A DNA stretch of 64,000 nt, taken from Clostridia bacterium (lineage in GTDB: Bacteria; Bacillota; Clostridia; Lachnospirales; Lachnospiraceae). Numbering within the stretch: position 1 is the stretch's first letter; each line of letters starts with the position of its first letter. A program made the position numbers and the translations under genes. Below, piece by piece: positions 34,799 to 44,144 of the stretch. The DNA lies in NCBI GenBank assembly GCA_910575725.1, contig CAJTFE010000021.1, forward strand, positions 1 through 64,000, in the 5' to 3' direction. The notes under the pieces are model-generated. The model worked only from the letters and a program-made list of their open reading frames with translations, was not told the origin of the DNA and made no database searches.

Positions 34799-34947
34799 TT
34801 TATTGTGGTCATTATAGCACTACATTTTGCAAAGTTCAACCGGCAATACTCACAATTTACCGGTAAGATTTTTAGATAATTTGCACAATTTTATGTCTTA
34901 ATTATATTTATAATACAATTTTACTCATCGATTTCAGTTTTTCACTA

Positions 34948-34959
34948 GACACGAGCACA
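34948..34959 (+). promoter_or_regulatory. Second LacI-type operator
   Basis: GACACGAGCACA repeats the operator core of the site at 34785-34797 in the opposite orientation, 63 bases upstream of the lacI start. Two sites could allow looping or autoregulation. Confidence 0.5.
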
Positions 34960-35021
34960 TTTCTTTGCTATTCTTGTTAATATATGTCTTTTGACGTATC
35001 CCACATGAAGAGAGGCACCGT

Positions 35022-36062
35022 ATGAGCGTTACAATCAAGCAAATTGCAGAACTGGCAAATGTCTCCCGAGGCACTGTTGATAAGGTTCTAAACCACAGAC
35101 CTGGTGTCAAAGCCGAGACAAAAACAAAAGTCCTTCAAATCGCAAAGGAATTGAATTATCAGCCTAATTTTCTTGGAAAGGCATTGGTTCAAAGCAAAGC
35201 CCCTACAAAACTCGGGATCATCCTGACCCCGGATTACAACCCCTATATTCAGGCTTTGCTTAGGGGGATCAATCAGGCAAAAGAGGAATTCGCGCCTTTC
35301 AACCTGGATATTTCTGTAAAAATGCTGGTTACTCTGGAACCCGCCGAACTGGTTAATCTTCTCACCGATATGAGCACGGACAGCTACGATGGAATCGCCG
35401 TGTTTCCAATTGATGATGAACAGGTAAAAACAAAAATCAATCAGCTTGCGGAACAGGGCATCATTATCGTAACATTTAACTCAAAAATCGAAGGTATACA
35501 CGATTTATGTTTTTTAGGGCAGGATCATGTCCAGGGAGGTGCTGCTGCAGCCGGCTTAATGGGACGGCTCCTTCCCTGTGGAGGAGAAATTGGAGTCATT
35601 ATCAGTTCTCACAACCTTTCCTGTCATCAATGCCGCCTGGAAGGCTTCCGTCAAAAACTGGAACAAAAGTATTCCGATTTTAACATTGTAGAAATTCGGG
35701 AAAATCAGGATCACAAAGAGGAAGCCTTTAAAATCACTCTGGAATATTGTAATAAACATCCTAATTTAAAGGGAATTTATATTACCGGAGGCGGAATCAG
35801 CGGAGTAGGGCGCGCTTTGGATATCGCTGGAAAGTCAAAAGATCTGAAGGTTATCTGCCACGATCTGGTTCCCGAAACAATAACACTTCTTCAAAATGGA
35901 ACTGTTGATTTTGCAATTGGACAAAACGCAGCCAATCAGGGTTATCAGCTTGTAAAACTCCTTTTTGACTATATCATCAAGCGCCAGAAACCCGACTGTT
36001 ATTATATGAAAATCCCCATCACCATCGCCACAGAGGATACCATTGATTGTTTCGAAGAATAA
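35022..36062 (+). CDS. LacI-family regulator of the sugar operon
   Basis: Repressor of 346 residues. The N-terminal helix-turn-helix is IKQIAELANVSRGTVDKVLN (5-24) with a hinge near 45-60. The remainder is a two-lobe periplasmic-binding-like effector domain, with VHDP-like segments such as VICHDLVPETI and GTVDFAIGQNAANQGYQ. Divergence from the epimerase-kinase-ABC operon and the paired ACGAGCACA sites indicate it controls that operon. The effector is likely the imported sugar or its ketose product. Confidence 0.92.
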   Translation: MSVTIKQIAELANVSRGTVDKVLNHRPGVKAETKTKVLQIAKELNYQPNFLGKALVQSKAPTKLGIILTPDYNPYIQALLRGINQAKEEFAPFNLDISVKMLVTLEPAELVNLLTDMSTDSYDGIAVFPIDDEQVKTKINQLAEQGIIIVTFNSKIEGIHDLCFLGQDHVQGGAAAAGLMGRLLPCGGEIGVIISSHNLSCHQCRLEGFRQKLEQKYSDFNIVEIRENQDHKEEAFKITLEYCNKHPNLKGIYITGGGISGVGRALDIAGKSKDLKVICHDLVPETITLLQNGTVDFAIGQNAANQGYQLVKLLFDYIIKRQKPDCYYMKIPITIATEDTIDCFEE

Positions 36063-36089
36063 CCGTATCATCATTATCTTTCAAAATAA

Positions 36090-36121
36090 ATGCCGCAGAT
36101 GTACTCACACATCTGCGGCAT
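36090..36121. terminator. Bidirectional terminator between lacI and fucI
   Basis: ATGCCGCAGATGT (36090-36102) pairs perfectly with ACATCTGCGGCAT (36109-36121). A/T-rich flanks on both sides suit termination of both converging genes. Confidence 0.85.
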
Positions 36122-36148
36122 ATTTATTCTCTCATTCTTTTATAATTA

Positions 36149-37951
36149 TTACCGGATAGTCTTATAAAGAGGCCCGTAAGCCTGGCAGGCTCTGTAATCC
36201 TGTCCCTCTTTGTCCATTCCGAATGCATTCCATGCTGCCGGACGGAAGATCTTCTCCTCCGGTACGTTGTGCATGCAAACCGGAATTCTGAGCATGGAAC
36301 AGAAGGTGATCAGATCCGCGCCGATATGACCGTAGCTGATTGCGCCATGGTTAGCGCCCCAGTTGTTCATCACATCGTAAGCAGTCTTGAATGCGCCCTC
36401 TCCGGTACATCTGGGAGCGAACCAGGTGCAGGGCCATGTATAGTCGGTTCTCTTCCAGAGCTTATCGGTTACTTCATCGGGAAGCTGCACTGTCCAGCCC
36501 TCTGCAATCTGCAGAACCGGGCCCAGGCCCTTCACCAGATTCAGACGAATCATCGTAACCGGCATCTCGGCATTGGTTACAAAGCGTGAGGAGTATCCGC
36601 CGCCCCGGAAGTATCCGTTATCTGCCGGATTCCAGGTGGTCGCTTTCAGAATCGCCTCTTGGTCTGCCTCTGTTACATTCCACCATTCCTTCATGCAGGC
36701 TGCGCCGCTCTCATCCTTTGCCTCGCCGCAGGCATCCAGACAAGCCGCGCCGGAGTTGATCAGATGGATAAATCCGTCTGCATCCTTTGCCTTTCCTTCA
36801 ATCGTATAGCCGGTTGCCTTCTGAACCGCATCGCCGCTCCAGTAAGTGCGCACATCGGCAAAAATCTGGGCACGGTTGGTCAGAAGCTTCATAAACAGCA
36901 TTCCAAGACCGTTCAGCGTATCATTCTCGGTTGCCAGAACGTAGGGCTCTCTTGCTCCGTTCCAGTCAAAGGAGGTATTGAGCATTGCCTCCGGGAAATC
37001 ACAGTTGGGATAGAAGTCTGTCCACTGTCTCTGTCCCTGGAAGCCTGCCGCGATAGCATTGTGTCCGATAGCTTCCTCGGAGAACTTGGGATCCAGCTTG
37101 TCGCTTCCGCTCATGAGATCCTTGATAATAACCATCATCTTTACCACGAACTCCCAGTCGGCATCCTTCTGCTCTCTGGTCTTCTGAATCTCCTCCGGAT
37201 TCTTGTCAAAGCCCTCGATGCACTTCTCCTTCGTCCACTTCAGAGCCTTCTGGAACTCTTCCTCATCATAGATGCCCTCGGTCATCCGGCGGATAATCTC
37301 TACCTCGTCCACAGACTCTACTCTCATGCCCAGATACTCCTCAATAAAGGCCGGGTCAATGATGGAACCGCCGATTCCCATGCAGATAGAACCAATCTGC
37401 AGATAGGACTTGCCTCTCATGGATGCGGCTGCAACTGCAGCGCGGCCGAAGCGGAGCAGCTTCTCCTGTACGTCTGCCGGAATGCTGGTGTCGTCTGCTT
37501 CCTGCACATCATGTCCATAGATGCCGAACGCCGGCAGCCCTTTTTGTGCATGGGTAGCCAGTACAGATGCCAGATATACGGCGCCCGGACGCTCTGTTCC
37601 GTTGAATCCCCACACGCCCTTGATGGTCATGGGATCCATATCCATAGTCTCGGAACCATAGCACCAGCAGGGAGTTACAGTCAAAGTAATGTCAACGCCT
37701 TCCTTCTTAAACTGTGCAGCACATCTTGCGGACTCTCCTGCACGGCCGATGGTGGTCTCGGAAATCACAACCTTAACCGGCTCGCCGTTGGAATAGCGAA
37801 GGTTCTCCTCAAACAGCTTTGCTGCGGACTTTGCCATATTCATAGTCTGCTCCTCAAGAGAACCTCTTACGTCCAGAACACCTCTTCTGCCGTCAATGGT
37901 CGGCCGGATGCCAATTACAGGATAATCACCTACTAATCTGCTTTTTGCCAC
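36149..37951 (-). CDS. fucI: L-fucose isomerase family protein
   Basis: Aldose-ketose isomerase of 600 residues, close to the length of E. coli FucI (591). Family blocks are [20 protein letters not shown] near the N-terminus, [44 protein letters not shown] and [15 protein letters not shown]. Such enzymes are manganese-dependent and convert L-fucose to L-fuculose; they also accept D-arabinose and some hexoses such as D-altrose. The start is a GTG with GGAGGG upstream. No fuculokinase or fuculose-phosphate aldolase is nearby, so a role beyond L-fucose is possible. The divergent AraC gene probably controls it. Confidence 0.93.
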   Translation of the reverse strand: MAKSRLVGDYPVIGIRPTIDGRRGVLDVRGSLEEQTMNMAKSAAKLFEENLRYSNGEPVKVVISETTIGRAGESARCAAQFKKEGVDITLTVTPCWCYGSETMDMDPMTIKGVWGFNGTERPGAVYLASVLATHAQKGLPAFGIYGHDVQEADDTSIPADVQEKLLRFGRAAVAAASMRGKSYLQIGSICMGIGGSIIDPAFIEEYLGMRVESVDEVEIIRRMTEGIYDEEEFQKALKWTKEKCIEGFDKNPEEIQKTREQKDADWEFVVKMMVIIKDLMSGSDKLDPKFSEEAIGHNAIAAGFQGQRQWTDFYPNCDFPEAMLNTSFDWNGAREPYVLATENDTLNGLGMLFMKLLTNRAQIFADVRTYWSGDAVQKATGYTIEGKAKDADGFIHLINSGAACLDACGEAKDESGAACMKEWWNVTEADQEAILKATTWNPADNGYFRGGGYSSRFVTNAEMPVTMIRLNLVKGLGPVLQIAEGWTVQLPDEVTDKLWKRTDYTWPCTWFAPRCTGEGAFKTAYDVMNNWGANHGAISYGHIGADLITFCSMLRIPVCMHNVPEEKIFRPAAWNAFGMDKEGQDYRACQAYGPLYKTIR

Positions 37952-38169
37952 TTTACATACCCTCCATACTTCTATTTAATAAAATTTTGAAAACCAGAGC
38001 TTCGCCCGCTCCACTCTCAAGTGTCTCTATTATATAATATTTTTCAGAAAATTGCACGTAAATTTCAATTCATATCTGGACATTTTTTGTACTAATTGAT
38101 ATACTTTCTCTAAGAATATAGAAATCTTTTGTAACAATCCTTTATAAATTCTGACGAGGGAACAGGGGT

Positions 38170-39093
38170 ATGAAAGCTTTTCACGAAGTACGCAGCTATG
38201 ATTCAGATTTTATGGTATGGCACTCCAACTATGAAAATATCGGTTTTCTTGCTCACTGGCACAAGGAAATCGAACTGATTTATGTGCGCTCCGGTTCCTG
38301 CCGCTTAAGCATCACAGATGTGAATTTCACGGCTCACGCCGGAGATCTGGCCGTCTGCGAAAGCGGACAGATTCACTACAGTGATTCCCACCATATGGAC
38401 AATTCTCTGGATTTTATTATATTTGACACTTCGATACTGGGCTCTCTTTTTGAGAACCCTCATTTTGTACACCCCTTAGTGACAAAGGAGGAACTGGCGC
38501 GCTATGGCCTTTCCGATCGTCTGACCGGGCTGATCAATACTGTTTCCTCTGAGCTTGAGGAAAAAAAGTCCTATTACCAGGAGGTCGTTATCTCCTCTCT
38601 GCAGACCTTCTGGTTCCTGTTAAAAAGGTTTCATCCAAGAACAGAGTCAAGCTCCGTACCCGACAACCGCAGAACCCGGATGCTTGCGGATTTTCAGAAT
38701 CTTCTCTCCTACATAGATGACCATTATGCAGACAATATTTCTCTGGAGTATGCAGCCGCAGGCATGAATTTCAGTACGGGATATTTTTCTAAAATCTTCA
38801 AAAAGCTTATGGGAATTAATTTCGTCACCTATCTGAATCTGGTGCGTGTGGAACATGCAGTTTATGAGCTGCGCAATACAGAACAGAAGTTTACGGAGAT
38901 TGCGCTTAACTGCGGATTTAATAATATCCGGACCTTTAACCGGGTTTTTAAAGAAATCACCGGCTGCACGCCCTCGGAATTTCTCCTGCTGCCCGATCCG
39001 GACACCTATAAGCGCACCTACTACAACCGGCGCTCAGAGGAACAGGAATTTGTAAAACATGATTCTCTGACGCTTATCAAGAATTTTGACTAA
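38170..39093 (+). CDS. AraC-family regulator with cupin sensor
   Basis: Protein of 307 residues. The N-terminal cupin-like sugar-sensing domain (about 10-100) has HWHKEIELIYVRSG and HAGDLAVCESGQIHY. The C-terminal AraC double helix-turn-helix (about 170-275) contains AAAGMNFSTGYFSKIFKKLMG and EIALNCGFNNIRTFNRVFKEITGCTPSEF. Divergent from fucI with 218 bases between, it is the probable activator of that gene. A weakly conserved tail of about 30 residues follows the HTH. Confidence 0.92.
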   Translation: MKAFHEVRSYDSDFMVWHSNYENIGFLAHWHKEIELIYVRSGSCRLSITDVNFTAHAGDLAVCESGQIHYSDSHHMDNSLDFIIFDTSILGSLFENPHFVHPLVTKEELARYGLSDRLTGLINTVSSELEEKKSYYQEVVISSLQTFWFLLKRFHPRTESSSVPDNRRTRMLADFQNLLSYIDDHYADNISLEYAAAGMNFSTGYFSKIFKKLMGINFVTYLNLVRVEHAVYELRNTEQKFTEIALNCGFNNIRTFNRVFKEITGCTPSEFLLLPDPDTYKRTYYNRRSEEQEFVKHDSLTLIKNFD

Positions 39094-39219
39094 AACCAAA
39101 AGACAGAACAGAGCGCAAAAATAAAACCGAAAAATTTAGAGTACTTCATCCGCAGCCGGTATACAGGGCAGTTCACGGCCGCAATGCAGCGTACTCAATA
39201 ACATATAAGGAGGTTTTTC

Positions 39220-39717
39220 ATGCCCGATAAACCCACACTCTACCGCAAACGTCTGATTCCCAACGAGTGCATCCGCCTGGACCAGGACGAAGTCCTGCTG
39301 CGCAGAGACAATCTGCTGGTCACACGCTGGCACACTATCCGCCCCAAGAAAGATCTGGATCATGGCGTTTCCTGCTTTCTTCTGGATAAAGGATGGAAGA
39401 TCAGCCGTTTTCTTACCAGAGAGGATGAGTTAATCTGCTGGTACTGCGATATCATCGACTGGACCCTTGACCCGGACACCGACACCTACATATTCACCGA
39501 TCTCCTGGCCGACGTACTCCTCTATCCCTCCGGCAGCATCCGCGTCGTAGATTTAGACGAAATCGCCGACGCCCTGGAGCAAAAGCTCCTCACGCAGGCA
39601 CAAGTATGCCTCTGTATGCGCCGCCTGAACGCCCTCTTACAGGAAATCTACGCGGGCACACTGCTTCCGTCTTTAGAAGCGTACTGGAAAGCCGGGAATG
39701 GGGCTGCTGTAAAGTAA
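39220..39717 (+). CDS. DUF402 domain protein
   Basis: Cytoplasmic protein of 165 residues of the DUF402 family. The core runs from about residue 20 to 130 with WYCDIIDWTLDPDTDTYIFTDLLADVLLYPSG and DLDEIADAL. Some Firmicute members are nucleoside tri- and diphosphatases, so a phosphohydrolase role is possible; metal-binding residues fit the Asp-rich core. AAGGAGG precedes the ATG. The stop codon lies in the loop of its own terminator. Confidence 0.8.
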   Translation: MPDKPTLYRKRLIPNECIRLDQDEVLLRRDNLLVTRWHTIRPKKDLDHGVSCFLLDKGWKISRFLTREDELICWYCDIIDWTLDPDTDTYIFTDLLADVLLYPSGSIRVVDLDEIADALEQKLLTQAQVCLCMRRLNALLQEIYAGTLLPSLEAYWKAGNGAAVK

Positions 39718-39730
39718 ACAGCAGCCCCAT
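39698..39730 (+). terminator. Terminator overlapping the DUF402 stop codon
   Basis: ATGGGGCTGCTGT (39698-39710) pairs with ACAGCAGCCCCAT (39718-39730). The loop carries the TAA stop (39715-39717). ATTATTTTT follows on the plus strand. Confidence 0.8.
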
Positions 39731-39761
39731 ACATTATTTTTGCAGCGGGATATTACTTTCA

Positions 39762-40247
39762 TCAAACCTCCAGCTGAATCTTCCGCCCCGTAGCACGATA
39801 CGCTATAAGCTCCACTCCGGCCGCCCGAAACATCCGCTTAGAAGCAAGCACAGCCGCCGTACCGGCGTACTTGTCGCTTCCGTAAACCACCGTCTTAATC
39901 CCTGCCTGAATAATCGCCTTCGCACACTCATTGCAGGGAAACAGCGTCACATAAATCTTAGCCCCCTCCAGGCTTCCCCCCCGGTAATTCAAAATCGCAT
40001 TCAGCTCACCGTGGGTCACAAAAGGATATTTCGTCTCATTCTCCTCCCCGGTTCTCTCCCAGGGAAATACGTCGTCATCGCAGCCATTGGGAAAGCCATT
40101 GTATCCCATGGACAAAATCTTGTTGTTTTCACTGACAATACAGGCTCCCACCTGTGTGCTGGGATCCTTGGAGCGCATACCGGACAGAGCTGCAACTCCC
40201 ATAAAGTACTCGTCCCAGCTGATATAATCGTTCCTCTTTCCTCCCAT
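39762..40247 (-). CDS. dCMP deaminase family protein
   Basis: Zinc cytidine-deaminase-fold enzyme of 161 residues, resembling dCMP deaminase (ComEB). Zinc motifs are THGELNAIL, with the catalytic glutamate, and TLFPCNECAKAI. SKDPSTQVGACIV and GYNGFPNGCDDD are further family blocks. The canonical HAE reads HGE here, which also occurs in the dCMP deaminase group. The ATG at 40247 has AGGAG 9 bases upstream; the longer in-frame start at 40274 does not. It follows upp, so likely serves pyrimidine deoxynucleotide salvage. Confidence 0.9.
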   Translation of the reverse strand: MGGKRNDYISWDEYFMGVAALSGMRSKDPSTQVGACIVSENNKILSMGYNGFPNGCDDDVFPWERTGEENETKYPFVTHGELNAILNYRGGSLEGAKIYVTLFPCNECAKAIIQAGIKTVVYGSDKYAGTAAVLASKRMFRAAGVELIAYRATGRKIQLEV

Positions 40248-40329
40248 ATCCACGTCTCCTATCTTCCGCATCATACACAGCCGTGTATCTCAAACCCTTT
40301 CTATGCTGATGCCCGGCTCTAAAACGTCT

Positions 40330-40959
40330 CTATTTCGTTCCAAAGATACGATCCCCGGCATCTCCCAGTCCCGGAACAATATATCCCTGCTCATTCAAAT
40401 GATCATCCAGCGCACCCACATAAATATCCACATCCGGGTGTGCCTCCTGCATACGCTTAACCCCTTCCGGAGCCGCAATAATGCACATAAAGCGGATATT
40501 CTTCACACCACGGTCTTTCAGCATCTGAATGGCCGCAACGGAAGAGCCCCCTGTAGCCAGCATCGGATCCACCACAAACACATCACGTTCGCTGCAGTCC
40601 GCCGGAACCTTGCAGTAATACTCTACCGGCTCCAAAGTCTCCTCATTCCGATACAGGCCGATGTGCCCTACCTTCGCCGAGGGAATCATGGCAAGCATTC
40701 CTTCCACCATTCCAAGCCCAGCCCTTAAAATGGGAATCACGGCCATCTTCTTACCTGCCAGCCCTTTTACCGTCGTCTTACAGATAGGCGTCTCAATCTC
40801 CACATCCATAAGCTTCAGATCCTTGGTGGCCTCATAGGTAATCAGGCTTGCTATCTCGCTGATCATGGCCCGGAAATCTCTGGAGCCTGTTTCAGCCCGG
40901 CGGATCACACCGATCTTATGCTGAATCAACGGGTGCGTCATTACTACTACCTTTGACAT
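40330..40959 (-). CDS. upp: Uracil phosphoribosyltransferase
   Basis: Salvage enzyme of 209 residues that makes UMP from uracil and PRPP. It shows [14 protein letters not shown] (about 75-88), the PRPP-binding loop [14 protein letters not shown] (about 126-139) and the uracil-binding C-terminus [16 protein letters not shown]. Length and motifs are standard. It lies 21 bases downstream of rpiB, in the operon rpiB-upp-dCMP deaminase, joining pentose phosphate supply to pyrimidine salvage. Confidence 0.97.
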   Translation of the reverse strand: MSKVVVMTHPLIQHKIGVIRRAETGSRDFRAMISEIASLITYEATKDLKLMDVEIETPICKTTVKGLAGKKMAVIPILRAGLGMVEGMLAMIPSAKVGHIGLYRNEETLEPVEYYCKVPADCSERDVFVVDPMLATGGSSVAAIQMLKDRGVKNIRFMCIIAAPEGVKRMQEAHPDVDIYVGALDDHLNEQGYIVPGLGDAGDRIFGTK

Positions 40960-40980
40960 CTTCTTTTGTCCTCCTTGCTC

Positions 40981-41412
40981 TTATTCCTCGTCAATTGCCT
41001 TAACCCGGTTCATGTGTCTCTCTGCATTGGAAAATTCTGTATTTAAGAAGGTATCCACAATCTTTACCGCCAGTCCGGGGCCTACAACCCGGCCGCCCAT
41101 AGCAAGGATATTGGCATCGTTATGCTGTCTTGTAGCCTCTGCGCTGAAGCAGTCGCTGCAGAGCGCCGCGCGGATTCCCTTAAAGCGGTTGGCCGTAATC
41201 GAAATTCCGATTCCCGTTCCGCAGATCAAAATGCCCTTTTCGCACTCCTTGGACAGGATTGCCTTTGCCACTTTCTTTGCGTAGATGGGATAATCTACTG
41301 CATCCGTGCTGCCGCATCCAAAGTTCTTATATTCCAGCCCCTTCTCATCCAGGTAGGCGATGACCTCCTGCATCAATTCATATCCACCGTGATCACATCC
41401 AAGCGCTATCAT
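40981..41412 (-). CDS. rpiB: Ribose-5-phosphate isomerase B
   Basis: Isomerase of 143 residues between ribose-5-phosphate and ribulose-5-phosphate. The family pattern is clear: GCDHGGYELM at the start, NFGCGSTDAVDYP, the active-site cysteine in LICGTGIGISI (about 63-73), and TRQHNDANILAMGGRVVG. Some RpiB proteins also isomerise allose-6-phosphate, which is worth noting given the sugar island at 28-39 kb. It leads the operon from a promoter at 41446-41473. Confidence 0.95.
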   Translation of the reverse strand: MIALGCDHGGYELMQEVIAYLDEKGLEYKNFGCGSTDAVDYPIYAKKVAKAILSKECEKGILICGTGIGISITANRFKGIRAALCSDCFSAEATRQHNDANILAMGGRVVGPGLAVKIVDTFLNTEFSNAERHMNRVKAIDEE

Positions 41413-41445
41413 TGTTGTGCTACCTCCATACTGTTTATTTTCTAA

Positions 41446-41473
41446 ATTATATCATTTTTTTATGGAATAGCAA
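41446..41473 (-). promoter_or_regulatory. Promoter of the rpiB operon
   Basis: Minus-strand TTGCTA (41473-41468), 16-base spacer, consensus TATAAT (41451-41446). Confidence 0.65.
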
Positions 41474-41539
41474 ATGCTTTCTTTTAACCTTTGCAAGGAA
41501 CCTGGATCCTGGAAAAAATGACAGGACGGGGCGGCCTTC

Positions 41540-42235
41540 CTACTGGTTCAAATACCGCATAACCCCCATATGTATCGCCCACACCAGCTGATCCTGGTAG
41601 TTCTCGTCTTTCAGCTTCCCATTCTCCTCCCAGTTGCTTAAAAACCCACACTCCACAATCACCACCGGCGCCTGGGTTTTCTTCAAAAGATAATAGGTAT
41701 CATTGGCCTTCGCCTGTCTGTGATTCTCCGGATCTACAAAGCGGACAAGCTCTTCTTGTATCAGCTCCGCCAGCCCCTGGCTCTCCTTGGAAGTTCCGTA
41801 ATAAAAAACCTGCGCCCCTTGAACCGCCTCCTCATGGTAGCTGTTCTGGTGAATGCTCACCACACAGGCCGGCTGTTCCTCATTGATCAGCTCACATCTG
41901 CGCTTCATGTCCTGGGCTTTTTTGTTGGAGGCATTCTCATCGTACAGGCCCCGATCCTCCTCCCGGGTCATCACCACCTCTATGTCCTGCTGTTCCAGAA
42001 GGACTTTCAGCTTTCCTGCAATCTCCAGATTCAGATCCTTCTCCTGTGTCCCGTCCACGCTGATTTTTCCCGGATCATTTCCTCCATGGCCGGCGTCCAG
42101 AATCACCAGCCGGGAATCCGTTCTTTGTGCCTTCCCTCCCGCCTGCTCCCAGAAGCCCACTCGGGCAAAATAGCAGGCGCTTGCCAAAACCAGGACTGCC
42201 ATCCCCAAGCCGATGACACGGCTTCTCCTAACCAT
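41540..42235 (-). CDS. N-acetylmuramoyl-L-alanine amidase, CwlD-like
   Basis: Zinc amidase (Amidase_3) of 231 residues with one N-terminal membrane segment (about 6-22). Zinc and catalytic residues are in ILDAGHGGNDPG, KDLNLEIA, SIHQNSYHEE and VIVECGFLSN. Size and layout match CwlD, which trims cortex peptidoglycan for muramic lactam formation in spores; a vegetative amidase is the alternative. The ATG at 42235 has AAAGGAA in front. The in-frame ATG at 42265 touches the preceding terminator and has no clear ribosome site. Confidence 0.82.
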   Translation of the reverse strand: MVRRSRVIGLGMAVLVLASACYFARVGFWEQAGGKAQRTDSRLVILDAGHGGNDPGKISVDGTQEKDLNLEIAGKLKVLLEQQDIEVVMTREEDRGLYDENASNKKAQDMKRRCELINEEQPACVVSIHQNSYHEEAVQGAQVFYYGTSKESQGLAELIQEELVRFVDPENHRQAKANDTYYLLKKTQAPVVIVECGFLSNWEENGKLKDENYQDQLVWAIHMGVMRYLNQ

Positions 42236-42269
42236 TCTTTCCTTTAATTTCCGCAAAATTTCCATGAAA

Positions 42270-42308
42270 AAACCGCCATATATTTCTTTGTAAAATATAT
42301 GGCGGTTT
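42270..42308 (-). terminator. Terminator between GH18 and amidase genes
   Basis: AAACCGCCATATATTT (42270-42285) pairs fully with 42293-42308, 16 bases past the GH18 stop. Minus-strand TTTTTTC follows. It is close to the amidase start, so read-through could be part of that gene's control. Confidence 0.8.
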
Positions 42309-42323
42309 CGTTTATTCCATGTC

Positions 42324-44144
42324 TCAATTCACATACCGCAGTATAATATCCCAGATATCCTGCCGTTCAAATCCAAGCTTCCAGGCCGCAATACCGGCCA
42401 GATTGTACTCCCGGATGAGGGCGGCCTTCAGTTCAATCGACTCCTCTTCTTCCAGCCAGATCTTATAAGTACTCCCCTCTTCCGTGAATTCTGCATAATA
42501 TTGGCCGCATACGTCATTCCAGACCTTTTCTGCGTTATGCTCGGACAGCAGACGGTCTGCGCCGTCCATTCCGTAGGCTTTGCTCGTGACCTTATAAGGA
42601 ACGAATTCTTCATTCTCCGATTCCTCTGCCAGCTCCTCTTCCGTCTTGGGGCGCTCCTCCCACAGTCTGGTATAAAAGGGAACCGCATTGATCACCTTTT
42701 CCGCCGGAACCTCCGACAGGGTATTCTCAATTCCCTTGCGCACCCAGTCGATGCTTGCCACGGATCCGGCCTCCGGGGAGGTGGCATAATGCTCATCGTA
42801 GCCCATGATAATCACATAGTCGGCCACGATTCCCTGCTCCTTCCGGTTGTAGAACAGGTTGTGATCCGCCGGCACATAATTGTCCACGGAAAGGACGATT
42901 CCATTAAGCCGGCACATAATCGACAGTTCTCGTATAAACTGTATATATGCCTTGGCGGATTCTGCGTTAATAAACTCAAAATCAATATTCAGGCCGTCCA
43001 GGTCAAACTCAATGGCCTTTGCAATCAGATTGTTCACAAGCCGCTGGCGTGACGAAGTTCTGGAAAGAATCTCATAATCCTTAATGGTATCCTTGTACTC
43101 GATATCATTTACCAGGGCCCACACCTCGATGCCGTTCTGATGGCAGTAATTCACGTAGGTCTGGCTTGCCAGAGACTGGATGTTCCCCTCATTGTCATTG
43201 AGGAAAAACCAGGTGGGTGAAATGGTCGTCAGCCCCTTGGTCTTGGCAATGGCTTCCAGAACCGAGTTATTGGCATCTGCATTTGTCACCTGATGCCATG
43301 CCATATTAATGGTGTAATCCTTCTGAATGCTGGGATACTCCGGATCTGCATAATTGGGCTCCTTTGTCTCCTGCCCCTTCTCTCCCAGATACTTATTGCG
43401 GATATAGCCGACGAACCCATTGCCGGTACGGACTCTGGTCCAGTCCTCCGGAAGCTCCGTCTCCGCCTCTGCATCGGGAGGCAGCACATACAGGATGTCT
43501 CCCTTTACTGCGTCCGTGAGAATGGGACTCTTGATATTCGGCTCAAATCGCACTCTGGCATCCTTTTTCACCGATACCGTATCAAAGGCGCCGAAGCTTC
43601 TCTGAATGTGCACCCGGTTTATCTCATCCGTCATAACCTCAAATTCCATGGCCGTGTACTTCTGAATGTATTTCAGCGCCACGTATGCCGTGTCTCCGTC
43701 CACCTTCACCGGCGCATAGCTCTCCGTATACTTTGCCTTGGCTACCGTATAATCATTGCTTCCCACACTCGCCGTAATGACCTCTGTAGGGGTCGTATAG
43801 AGAAGCAGATTCTCCTTCGCATCCCAGTAAAACCGCTGGTTCAGCTGTTCATAGAGAAAATCCGTGGTCACATAGGCTTCCCCGTCCAGGATCCGGGCCC
43901 GGAACTCTGTCAGATCATCCTCCAGAATAATGGCCGCTTCATCTCCCTGTTCCAGATTAAAATATGCACTCAAATCCATCCGTTCATCGGACGGACTGTA
44001 TTTTTTCACCAGATAATTAATCAGCATCACGATCAAAATAACAACAATCAGAAACACTGCCGCCAGAACAGGCACTAGCTGCCTTCTGTCACCGCTTCTT
44101 CTGGCGCTGGATCTCCTTCTTTTTCTCCTATTTTTTGCTGCCAT
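42324..44144 (-). CDS. GH18 family glycosidase with SH3-like domain
   Basis: Membrane-anchored 606-residue protein. After a very basic cytoplasmic tail comes one helix (about 24-46). The external part has a beta-rich domain (about 80-185) resembling copper-amine-oxidase-N repeats, and an SH3-like domain (about 190-255, with EPNIKSPILTDAVKGD and VGYIRNKYLG). The GH18 barrel spans about 275-606. The catalytic strand reads DGLNIDFEF (about 393-401), giving the DxxDxDxE-like pattern with Glu as acid. Related proteins act on peptidoglycan or spore cortex. The neighbouring amidase supports a cell-wall role. Confidence 0.87.
   Translation of the reverse strand: MAAKNRRKRRRSSARRSGDRRQLVPVLAAVFLIVVILIVMLINYLVKKYSPSDERMDLSAYFNLEQGDEAAIILEDDLTEFRARILDGEAYVTTDFLYEQLNQRFYWDAKENLLLYTTPTEVITASVGSNDYTVAKAKYTESYAPVKVDGDTAYVALKYIQKYTAMEFEVMTDEINRVHIQRSFGAFDTVSVKKDARVRFEPNIKSPILTDAVKGDILYVLPPDAEAETELPEDWTRVRTGNGFVGYIRNKYLGEKGQETKEPNYADPEYPSIQKDYTINMAWHQVTNADANNSVLEAIAKTKGLTTISPTWFFLNDNEGNIQSLASQTYVNYCHQNGIEVWALVNDIEYKDTIKDYEILSRTSSRQRLVNNLIAKAIEFDLDGLNIDFEFINAESAKAYIQFIRELSIMCRLNGIVLSVDNYVPADHNLFYNRKEQGIVADYVIIMGYDEHYATSPEAGSVASIDWVRKGIENTLSEVPAEKVINAVPFYTRLWEERPKTEEELAEESENEEFVPYKVTSKAYGMDGADRLLSEHNAEKVWNDVCGQYYAEFTEEGSTYKIWLEEEESIELKAALIREYNLAGIAAWKLGFERQDIWDIILRYVN

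Noticed and set aside
36659-37936. 425-codon plus-strand open frame
   Set aside because: It is the antisense of the L-fucose-isomerase gene, whose motifs are unambiguous. Its product is Leu/Cys/His-rich with no recognisable domain.
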